Notes under the pieces: generated by a model | Told to the model about the DNA's origin: nothing | The model's database searches: none | The model's input: the letters and a program-made list of their open reading frames with translations, nothing else | Source: Symbiodinium natans | Lineage: Eukaryota > Sar > Dinophyceae > Suessiales > Symbiodiniaceae | Direction: 5' to 3' | DNA length: 64,000 bases | Assembly (NCBI GenBank): GCA_905221605.1 | Contig: CAJNDS010000480.1 | Span: forward strand, 186,001 to 250,000 | Program-made: the position numbers and the translations under genes | In this document: positions 12,033 to 21,300 of the stretch, piece by piece | Numbering within the stretch: the first letter of the stretch is position 1 | Layout: the number at the start of each line of letters is the position of its first letter

Positions 12033-15000
12033 GGCGGTTTAGGTTTGGGAGGGCAGAGGGTGCGAGTCGTCCAAGCTCGTGTGCTCGCAGGCCTTACCAG
12101 TGCTCTTGAAGGGCACGGAGCCCATGATGTGCGTCTTTCACAAGCAAGACGACACATTCAAGCAGCCAAAGGCCATTGGGATCCAAAGAGTTAAGGTTGG
12201 TAAGCATCTGGGCAGGTTCTACACGTTGTGATTAAAGGCATGCGCCCTCTCTGCGAATCCCTGATGAATGCCTCCACGACGCTCTAAGCTGAGCTGTGTT
12301 TTGGGAGTGTCCTCCAGGCCCGGGTCAGTTTCTCCATCTACTCGCCCTTCTTCACGCAGGTGGGCTTTGGAGTTTATCTTCAGGTGTGATGCGGGCACTT
12401 GAAAACTTCAACACCTCAGAGCCCAGATGGAACCGGAAGCCCACAGAATCCACTCGCCAAAATTTCTGAGGATCCGGCGAACTACACCAAGACCGAGCTC
12501 TGGTGCCGATGTGTGGAGGAGGCCCAGGGACATCCAGGGGCTCAGAGAAATGTCCCGATGCCCTCGGAAACACAAGTGAAACACTGAAGAGCCTCGCACT
12601 TTTTCTTCTTCTTTGTTTGGCCCGAGGCTCTTCAGGAGTACGCCTACGACGCGGAGGTTGCTGGAGTCGAGTACTCGAGACTTGGTGCAATATGAGGGCT
12701 TGCCTGGCTTGAATGGCTTCCGCGCGGTATGAGCCCCTCTTCCATCCGAGGCTTGGAATAGGCTCTGCATGCCTGCGACTTGCCGCATCCTTGGCGTAGG
12801 CCAGACAGCATCTGAAAACATCTCCGAAAGGATCGGTTTGAAAGGGTCTCTGAGAAAGTGCGTCAACCGAAGCAAAGGTTTCATGTTCCATCGAGTGTCG
12901 GCAAGTACCAAGCGCCCAGGTGCTTGCAGGCTACAATGACAAGCTGCACGTGCTTCTTGATGTAGCTTGACGACCTTCAGCCGTGCCGTAGCCATGGAGC
13001 CTGCTAGAGGCTCCATGGGCCACGCGAGAGCGCAGCATGATCGCAGCATGATCCGCAGCATGAGGCAGTCACCGAAAAGATGGTCTCCATGGTAGAGGTT
13101 CCAGAGCAGATCTTTTCCATCGTGGTGACCGGCTCAGTTGTCTTATGTCGGCTTTCCGCATCCTTGACAGTGTGGGTTGCAGAGGATCTGCCAAGGCGAG
13201 CGGCATGGGAGATGATCTCCGGAACCAGGCCAGAGCTAGCTGAAAGACGTTTCTTTTTCTGGTCAGTTCAGTTGTTGCTGCAGGGCTGGCGTGGCTGCGG
13301 GATTGCCCTGTACAATCCTCTGCAACTCCTTTTCGCCGTTTCGCGGCAGGCCTTTCATTCACCTCCGTACGTGCAGAGCAACTTGCGCCTGGATGAACTG
13401 ACGATGCGTGGGACGTCCTTCCCGGTGACTCGGCGAAAACATAGTGCCTGTGGAGGCTTGTGCTGGGACAGGCTGATACACTTGCTTGCGCAATGACGGC
13501 TTGAGGCCTACCAACGGCTTGAGGCGTTCGACAAGATCACTTGCGCTGACTTGAAAGGAATCTTGACCCCACAGCAGAAATGCGGAATTTTGCATGGCAC
13601 TGCATGATCCAAGTCATTCGGTTCTATTCTTTCGAGTAGACTGGCGCAGCTCAGGCCTCGTGGAGCAGTTTTTCGCGGGCGGCGCTCATGTAGAGGCTGC
13701 CTCACATAGCTAAAAGTAGACCGAAGTTCTCTGCAGAAGTAACAGAACCTTTCATTCACTGGTCTGATGAATTCCATGAATCAAGATCGCTGCCCAGTCC
13801 CTGATGCTGGGAAATCTCACGGCCGACGACGCCCGACTTCTTTCCTCGAAGCTGATGGCGGCCCGGGTACTCGGGGGAAGGGAGTGAAAGGCAGCTTGGA
13901 CACAGCGTGGCCTGAGAACCCCACAGTCTCCCCTTTCCCAAGTCTTTCTTATAAGAATGCCCTTTGATTCCGGACCCAGGGCCTCAACCTCCGCAAGGCC
14001 CTGGCCTGAGAGACTGCGATACTTTGGGGCTTTTGCAGATGTTTAGTTGGATGTTTCACAAAGTCACCTCTTCGTGCTGTATGCGCTATATACGGCGATA
14101 GGGGGCTCCTTGGTAGACATGTTCGAAGTTGGGGGGGGCAGATTAGGGATGTTTAGGGAAGCTCAGGCGCTTCCAGTGCTGCCGACACGCGCGGAGGCTT
14201 GTCTCCCTGATGGAGCCACTCTCTGGGAGCTGGACAGTACCTGACTGCGCATTCCATCTCCCAAAGCCCTCAAAAGACCCACGAAGATCTTCAGACTAAA
14301 GCCCCTTCATCTCGATGCACAGTTCTTTGCAATGAGGCATAAACACATCTCAACAAACACAGGGGACTTGAACCTGTGGGCCACGCATGGCCACGCACTA
14401 CCGATGTACAAACATGTTTACGGAAATGCCGCTTGTGTCTGAACTCCAGGCTTCCTGGATGTCTTTTGGACGCTTATGATCGTAATCGCCGAATAGAGCC
14501 GAACTCGTCTCATCAGAGGCACGGATGCCGAAGACCCCAACCATGCGGTGTTCCTGAAGATTCAGATGCAGAGTGGATTAGAGAATGAGATGTTGCACCT
14601 GGGCAAGTTCAGGTTAGCAGCCGAGGCACTTTACATTGCAGTGCCGCGCTTGGGCGCAGCTAAGGACCTTTCTTCTAGACAAGGCGATATCGTCGAAGTT
14701 CTTTGACCTGCTGCGCACGCAGCAACAGCTAGGATACATTGTGCCTGGGATGCTTTTTGCAGCTTTCTTGTAGGTCTGTAAAATTGCGCGAAGGCCGAGG
14801 GCGCCGTAGAAGCAAAGTGAGCCAAGGTACATCTGGTGGCATCTGTGCCAGTGATGGCACCCTATCTGCTTGCTTTCATTCAGACGGAGTTCAATCCGAA
14901 TTATGTCAGAGGATGTATGGAGAAGTTCCTCGATAAGCACTTCTCCTTTGTGGAAGAGACCATGACAGACGAGGAGCAGGGCTGGAAAACCTTGTGAAAA

Positions 15001-15556
15001 CCCTTGCCAAAACCCTGGGGAAGCCATGGGAAGCCGCCCAGCGCCATTTAAAGCCCTAGAATGACAAGAATAAGAATAAAAATGCAATAACAATACTAAA
15101 AGCAGTAAGAATACAAATCGCAATAGTCACAAGATTCGAATAATAGAGGACAACATAGCAATAGTAGCAATGGTATCAATAATGGCAATGGTAACAGTAG
15201 TAACAATAATCCCAAGAGTAACAAGAATAACAATAGCAACAATAGTGACTATAGCAACAATCATAACACTACTGACTGCCAGGAATTCGAGACCTGCAAA
15301 GCCGGTCTGCTTTCAGAGCTGCGGCTGAAGCCTAAGAACATCGCCGAGGAGGCCTCCTGAGTTTTTTACCCGAAAGATCTTCCCCCTCGTCTGATTCATT
15401 TATTTATCCATTTATCCGGTACAGAAACGTTGGCAACCCTCCTTGTAGGCGAAGCGCTTCAGCCGGGTCTTCACGGACCGCACCTTCGACTTCGATCGCC
15501 GGGCAAGAAGCATCCGCTTCGTCGAGGCCTCCACCTTGGTGTCGGGGCCGCATCTC
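5482..15556 (+). CDS. M16 family (insulysin-type) metallopeptidase, multi-exon, N-terminal part not found
   Basis: The family cleaves peptides inside a closed clamshell of four homologous domains. I recognise domains 2-4 from exons lying in family order: 5482-5526 (KPSLYISHL), 5795-5819 (LGHEGEGS), 6102-~6141 (IAKLKQQGWL), 6708-6777 (LLKVNFDLTDKGLDSV), 9958-~9997 (HLFAYLGLLGAQ), 10145-10219 (PPEKWIFDEMQ), ~10569-10606 plus 10694-~10735 (joined: GDYMLYEYDPDAIVSLLSKL), 12091-12195 (KQDDTFKQPKA), 12318-12359, 12635-~12675 (EYAYDAEVAGVEYS), 12920-12964 (VLAGYNDKLHVLLDV), 13065-~13100, 13798-~13860 (LMLGNLTADDARLLSSKL), ~14524-14612, 14684-14743 (FFDLLRTQQQLGYIV), ~14857-14973 (FIQTEFNPNYVRGCMEKFL), 15283-15351, 15449-~15550 (TFDFDRRARSIRF). 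The zinc-binding HxxEH exon was not found, so the gene could start left of the window, in an unresolved stretch of 1-5480, or be a non-catalytic paralogue. The usual EQLGY is QQLGY here. Several introns have GC or GA donors. Exons between 10736 and 12090, and the stop codon, are unresolved. Confidence 0.85.
5688..5760. repeat. 10-bp tandem repeat TGTCATCCAT
   Basis: About seven copies of a 10-bp TGTCATCCAT unit stand within the 5527-5794 intron of the M16 gene, ending about 35 bp before the acceptor. Copies vary at one or two bases. Confidence 0.85.
6869..7103. repeat. degenerate TTTAGGG telomere-type tract in an intron
   Basis: Many TTTAGGG, TTTAGGGTT and near variants occur over about 230 bp in the long (about 3.2 kb) intron 6778-9957 of the M16 gene. 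TTTAGGG is the plant-type telomere repeat and is reported for dinoflagellates. The copies are irregular, so this is an interstitial tract, not a chromosome end. Confidence 0.75.
7104..9957. other. rest of long M16 intron, no gene seen
   Basis: This stretch lies between the exon ending at 6777 and the exon starting at 9958. Open frames here are short or low-complexity; a Leu/Val-rich reading at 7690-7830 comes from a TTG/TTGTTG-rich tract. I see no conserved domain and treat it as intron. Confidence 0.5.
11998..12034. repeat. poly-T / poly-G homopolymer pair
   Basis: About 14 T followed by about 22 G stand in the intron just upstream of the exon at 12091. The length may be unreliable because homopolymers are error-prone in sequencing. 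Confidence 0.9.
15050..15262. repeat. AAT/AAC/AAG-rich simple sequence in an intron
   Basis: Irregular AATAAG, AACAAT and AGCAAT triplet-like sequence fills most of the M16 intron 14974-15282. It resembles the larger AATAAG block at 61600-62080. Confidence 0.8.
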
Positions 15557-17386
15557 AACAGTTGCGCAAGCACCAAAGTACATATTGTTAAATACAAATA
15601 TTCATACTAATATGAATAAAATTTTCATACTAATATACACACATATATTCCTATATACACATGTTTTTTTTTTTAATAGAGTCTCTTGAGTTAGATGAGG
15701 GTCACTCCAGCGCTGCGGCCGTGGACTAAACGCGTGTCTTTTTGCGCAGAGCTGGTGTTTCACGCACTTTTGCCAGCATTTTCAGAAAGACGCTTTCCAA
15801 TGATGGCGTGTTTCTTGGGATGTTACTTTGCCTTTTCCTCTGAGAAGACGCTTTGGGTTTTCTGAGTCGTGGATGGGATGCAGGCCGTGTGTCCGTGTCC
15901 ATCCCGACTGCTAGTACGCCCGCTGCGCCCTCCCCCTGCATGTTGTGTCCTGAGGAGGTACTCGACACGAGACCGAGGGATATAAACAGTCGCAAACCAG
16001 CGGCAAAAATATCACCCCCTTTGTCCGGTTCCAAGGAGATGCTGCGGAGCTTCGTTCGGGATCAGGTCCGCAAGGCTCCTCGCATCTACAGCCAAGTTAA
16101 GCGGCTCGGACTTCTTGGTTTGCTTTGCTTGTCTAACTGTCCAAACATTTGGTTGTTTTTGGAGCCGTTTTGGTTTTCCTTGTTCGGCCCTGTCTCCGCG
16201 TCCTCCCAGATCCGAGATTGTACCCGAAACCCTAAACCCCAAGCCCCGCACCCTAAACCCTACGACCCTAAACGCGAAATAGCACAACACGAGGAAGCTC
16301 CTCGACAAGGAGGACAAGCCGCTACCCAGCGATGCCGAAATTCCCGGAAAAGAGAACTTTAGGCCTGGCGGCTTTCAGACGTTTTAGGTCATGTAGGGCA
16401 TGTAGAAATGTCGAGGGCATGTAGAGAGGGCTTCTAGGGCATCTAGGGTCAAGGGGAAGCTTGTGCACATCTCTGCGGTGTGGTGGGTGTAGATATGACT
16501 TCTGAGTCGGGGATCGGTCATACCTGCTCGCGGCATCCTCAACCCTGCAACCCCTGGGACCTAGTCCCACAGTAAACGCTGCTAGAATTTGCTATCGTTG
16601 CTCGCAGACCCTTGCCTTTGATGACTGTGACTTCCATATTCCTGTTGAGGAAAGGGGTTAAGCACTGGGCATAGGGTTCAACTTCTTTTGTTTTTGTTGT
16701 GGAGGGGTCAGGCGGGAAACGCGTGCACAGGCAGTGGAATACTCACGTCGAGACAGCTGCGCTCTCAGGTATGTTGCGTACAGATTTCGGTCATGTAGCA
16801 GAAGATGTCCTCATGTCCAGGCAGCTTGAGGAGCGTTGCTGCGTTTTCTCTGGCTTAGGGTTCTGGGTCTTTGTAGACTTTACGGACACTGCCAGCTTGT
16901 CTGGCCATGGCATCATGGCAGACGGCAAGATTGTTTCTTCACTTACGCGCTTGTAATGTAAGGCTGGTGGTATCTACTTGTACATGGGTGGGAATAGGAA
17001 GCAAGTGGCTGTGATTTCCAAAATGCTGCAAGGTCAAGTCCTTTGGGGCATCGGCCAAGTGGAATCCGCTGAATTGTTCAGTCGACGTCGCCGCAAGATT
17101 ATGAGCAGGGTGTGGGTAGGCTCTGCATGCCAGGATCTTGATTTTCCCCGCCTGGTCCGCCATGTTCTGAGCCCCATGCCCATGAAGAAAAAAACACTTC
17201 TGCTGAGACTGTATTCATGACGGAAGAAATCATGATGCCGGGCTTGTCGAGATCTGACAGGTTCAACGTGCCCTCTGAGTTTTGGCTTTCAAACAGGCAT
17301 GATGCAGCTCCTAGATGCAGATGCTCTCTTTCAAAGTGTCCTTGTAAGGGTGGTTTACAGTGGTTTTTATGTTCAGCTGCCAGACT
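15557..17386. other. spacer left of the retrotransposon, no supported gene
   Basis: The stretch holds a short A/T-rich segment (15590-15690), a CCCTAAA-rich (reverse telomere-type) tract at 16228-16275 and a GGGCATGTAGA/GGGCATCTAG imperfect repeat at 16396-16450. A possible last M16 exon near 15750-15780 (ELVFHALLPAF) is not secure. No other domain was recognised. Confidence 0.5.
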
Positions 17387-17391
17387 CTAAG
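17387..17391. other. 5-bp target site duplication of the outer element (left)
   Basis: CTAAG here is repeated at 34763-34767, directly after the right LTR. A 5-bp duplication is normal for Ty1/copia integrases, so both outer ends are original and no flanking deletion occurred. Confidence 0.9.
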
Positions 17392-17648
17392 TGTGGATTT
17401 TCTGTCCCGAAAACCTCCCCTGCACAAGCCCTGAAGCAAGGAGCTCTCGCCGTCGCTGTTGTGGCTTGGGCAGGGTGGGACAAGCTTAAGCTTTAGCTAG
17501 GCCAACCGGCTACGCAGATCCCGAGCAAGGAACGCTCGCTGACAAAAAGCTCTCTTACGTGTGCGGACCTCGTGCGCCGCCTTGCCACATTTTCGCTGTG
17601 TGCCCTTTTCTCCTTCTCTGTTGCACCCAGCTTGGCCGTAAGTTAAAG
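17392..17648 (+). repeat. left LTR of outer copia element
   Basis: This 257-bp direct repeat matches 34502-34762. It begins TGTGG, but its last bases are TTAAAG, not the usual CA end. LTRs normally hold promoter and RNA processing signals; I cannot identify a TATA box. Confidence 0.95.
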
Positions 17649-17649
17649 T

Positions 17650-17664
17650 TGGCAGCGGAGCCGG
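17650..17664 (+). promoter_or_regulatory. primer binding site of outer element
   Basis: TGGCAGCGGAGCC starts one base after the left LTR. Starting with TGG (complement of a tRNA CCA end) at this place is the hallmark of a minus-strand primer site. It differs from the inner element's site (18157) at one of the first 13 bases, so both elements probably use the same tRNA, perhaps the initiator Met tRNA. Confidence 0.75.
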
Positions 17665-17848
17665 TCGCCCCGGCTTCCGCCTTTTCCGGACCCAGGCCCC
17701 TTGGTGTTGGCCCCTGCTGCCGCTGCGCTCGCTCCTGACCTTCGCCCCTTTCGGCTCTGTCCTCTGCCTGCCATTGTGCAAGTTTGTGTGTGTGTGTGTG
17801 CACACGGCTGCTGCCTTATCTCTGCCTCACCACTGTGGACTTGAGGCT

Positions 17849-17853
17849 GCTTT
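17849..17853. other. 5-bp target site duplication of the inner element (left)
   Basis: GCTTT precedes the left inner LTR and is repeated at 26841-26845 right after the right inner LTR. This fixes the insertion point within the outer element's leader. Confidence 0.9.
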
Positions 17854-18155
17854 TGTCAGTTCAGTCGCATCAGGAGGCGAGTTTGTAAACTACAGCTGTG
17901 ATCATGGCAAAGATGTGAGAGCTTGTGAACATCGCTCGCGCTTTCCGCAGGCATGCCTTTGGCCAGATTTCCTTTGAGCTACGTGTAGCGATTCTCAGAC
18001 ACCTTAGGTGTCAATTCTCCATCGTGCCATAGGCATATCCTGCAGCGGAGCTGCACATTTCGAAGCCGGAGCGCTTCTTCGAGGAAAACGACCGCGACTG
18101 CATCTTCGGCATTTCCACAGCCCCCTTCGCTGCAGATTCCACATTGCTACCGATA
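17854..18155 (+). repeat. left LTR of inner copia element
   Basis: This 302-bp direct repeat differs from 26539-26840 at one base. It begins TGTCAG and ends CCGATA, again without the usual CA end. Its last bases (GCTACC, 18146-18151) are complementary to the start of the primer site (GGTAGC, 18158-18163), giving a possible small hairpin across the LTR border. Confidence 0.96.
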
Positions 18156-18156
18156 T

Positions 18157-18172
18157 TGGTAGCGGAGCCCGA
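18157..18172 (+). promoter_or_regulatory. primer binding site of inner element
   Basis: TGGTAGCGGAGCC starts one T after the left LTR. It resembles the complement of eukaryotic initiator Met tRNA 3' ends, which often give TGGTAGC or TGGTATC. The tRNA itself is not in the window. Confidence 0.75.
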
Positions 18173-18365
18173 GAAAGGGTTCCTGAGGCTACCGCTGCGC
18201 GATTCTGCTTTCTGACATCTTCGCTGAGAAGCACCAGTGTTGGATCTGATCTGTTCAAGACGAGAGCAAAGAGTCCAGGCCGGCGGAGGTCGTGCTTCAC
18301 CTTTTTCAATTCGTTTCAGTGCAAGTTTTGTCCTGCAGAACCGTTGAGAGATCCTGTTGCTGGTG

Positions 18366-21300
18366 ATGGCTGATTCCAAAGAGGACCGTTTTCAGTCCTG
18401 CCCCTGGAATGGCGATGCTTCCTCATGGCCGGACTATGTTCGGCGGGTCCGCTTGCTGTTCGAAAAGACAAGGCGTCGAAATCGCCACCGCCTGGCACCT
18501 GAGCTGGTGAGCCAGCTGTCAGGGCGTGCGTGGGTGGTGACCCAGGAGGTCGACCACAGAGCCCTGGTGAGAAGGGATGGAGTCATATACCTCCTTCGAT
18601 TCTTGAGGGAACGGTTGGGCAGGACAGCCATTCCAGACGTGGGCCTGAGGCTAGAGGATCTGATGATCCGCCTTCGGCGACAGCCCGGCACCTCGATTGC
18701 CTCGTGGGCAACTCAGGTGCGGCAAGTTTATCGCAAGGTCCAGATTGCCCTCTTTCGTGCGAGAAAGGCAGCTGAAAGCAAGTATGGCGTCTCTGGCGGC
18801 AGCGGACGTACGGCCCTTGGAGAGTCTCACTCCTCTGCTCCTTCGTCTCGGCGCCGAAGTCAAGAGACTCAAGAAGAACCGCTGCCTGAAGAAGAGACTT
18901 CTCCCGGCGGGCAGTCTTCGCGTCTTGGCGAAGATGAGGGAGAGGCTGAGTTTGACGATGACCTTGAGAAAGAACTGGAAGCAAAAGGCCTCGGGAGATC
19001 CAGCAAGTCACGTCGCTTCCGGAGACAGGAGAGCGATTCTGAAGACTCGGAGCATGCCCTTCAAGATCTTCAGATGTGGGATGCCTACGAGGAGATCATG
19101 GAGGATGTGCTACCGTCCGAAGTCTTAGGCTGGCTTCTTCTTCGTAGAGCAGGTCTGAGCACCGCTGCTCGGCTGGCTGTGCAGGCCTCGGCGGGCAATA
19201 GCCTCCGCTTTGAAGACGTGGAGCACGCGATGCGAGGCATGGAGGAAGAGTTGACTCAAGACGAGCAGCGCCGACAGGCTCTTCATCAGCGTCCCCGTCG
19301 GACCTTCTGGATGGAGGAGAATGGTGAATGGGCGATGGTGCTTGCCGACGAGGATGAAATTGGTGAAATGTTGGAGCACACAGAGATCTTCCATGTAGGC
19401 GCGAAGCTTCCGTCGCAAGTCTATGAGAGCTCCAGTGGCATGGATGATGGGAGCTATCAAGACTCCAGTGGCTTCTGGCATCAAGTGACAGACGGGAGCT
19501 GGTCTTGGTGGATGGATGGCGGCGATGGCGAGTTCTACCACCATGATGACCATGGGATCTATTGGTCCTGGACTGCGTATGAATCCTCATTCATGGCAGA
19601 GCTGCCTGATGAACAGCAGAAAGAAGTGGCAGAGGCATTCGCAGCAGCCGAGGCCAAGCAAAGATCCTTCGTGGAGGCGCGCCAGGCGATGAAAGCCAAG
19701 ACCTTGAGCCGTGGCTTTTATCCTTTTGTTCCATCGTCCAAGGGTAAGCCTAGGTTTAAGGGTAAAGGTAAGGGTTCTAAAGGAAAAGGAAAAGGGAAAG
19801 GCGTGTCTTCATCCTCTTTTTCTTCTACCTCCTTGACCAATGGCTCAGTAATGCACACCACAGACATCATGGCAATGGTCCCTGGAGATCCAAGCTTCAG
19901 TGGCTGCTTCATCTGCGGAGATAAGGGTCATGCATTCCGTGACTGTCCCAAGAGGCTTCGCTCGAAGGGTTCCAAGGGCGGCGTCAAGGGTGGCTCTCGA
20001 TCCTTCCTCATTGACGATGCCCCGGTGTACATGATCAGCGATGGCGCGGAGTATCAGCACGAGATCGATCCCGACTACACGTTCGCCTCAGCAGTGCCCA
20101 ACGGTGAGTTCGTTGGATCGAGTCCTGAGATGGAAGGGTTCGCAGTGCTCGACACCGGCGCTACGGAGACCGTCGGGAGCCTCCCTGCGCTTGAGTCTCT
20201 ATTGCAGAAGCGGTTTGAGATTCAAGGGTCTGTTGAGGAGCTTGAAGTTCGCGCCAATCCTGGAAGGAGATTCCGATTCGGAAACGGCTTGTGTGAGCAC
20301 GCGACTAGCCATGTTCTCTTGAATCAGACTGTTGGGTCTCTGCATCTGCGGTTAGGCATCTTCACCCTCGATGTGGAACGTGTCCCCATCTTGATCGGTA
20401 TCCGAACCCTAAACAAGATGAAAGCCATCATCGACACCAACCGCAGTATAGCCGTGTTCGCTGCTGTGGATCCTGGTTTAGGAATACCCCTTCAGAAGAG
20501 CCGGTCAGGACATCTTCTCCTCAACCTGGCCCGTGACTGGCTTGAGCAAGGGTTCCGGCTAGACTCCATACCTTCACACATTCTCCAGGAGCCCGAAGAA
20601 GAGCAAAATTTCGTTGAAGATGCAAGCCCAGTTTTTGCAGTGATCAGAGAGGAAGTGCAAGCGCCCGCTCAGCCTCATGAAGCACAGTGTGATGCGGTTC
20701 ATGTCAGCCTTCGTGATGCAAGACATGGTCCCCCTGCTGACAGTGATGTACACGTGACTGCTGTGGCGCATGAGCACCATGCACATCCCGATGGCACTGA
20801 GGCTCGAGAAATTCGAACATCAATGCGCCCTGCGACATTGCTTCCCCTGCTCACTCTTGCTGCGCTTCACTCTCATGGCGGCAGCCTCCGAGATCGAGAA
20901 GATCAAGGAGCAAGTGTTGGCAGCCGAGATGGCGTCTTCCTTGGACGAGTCATCAACTACAGTCCGCAGTGCCAAGGATCCTCGAGCAGTGGGGGCACCG
21001 TGCTTTTCCAACCACGAGGTTCAGCCACCGGGACGAGGGTCCAAATCCGGGGCCAACTCCCACGCAATGTGGCGCGTTTGCCGCACGTGCTCCCTGAGGT
21101 TGCTGTATGTTCCTCGTACCGGAGCACATGCCCTGCATCGCTCGCCCGGCCCCTTGAGCTCGGACACCCAGAAGCAAATCCACGAGATCCAGGCCAAGGG
21201 CGAGAAGTTGGAAGAGAACATCAACCTGAAGGATCGCACGATTGGACTGGATGCAGCCGAGAGGTCGGCGGAACAACGCCTTGCCCAGGTGAGAGCTCTC

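Noticed and set aside
17497-17805. Minus-strand open frame (and its twin at 34620-34871)
   Set aside because: It lies in the LTR and leader of the outer element and repeats because the LTR repeats.
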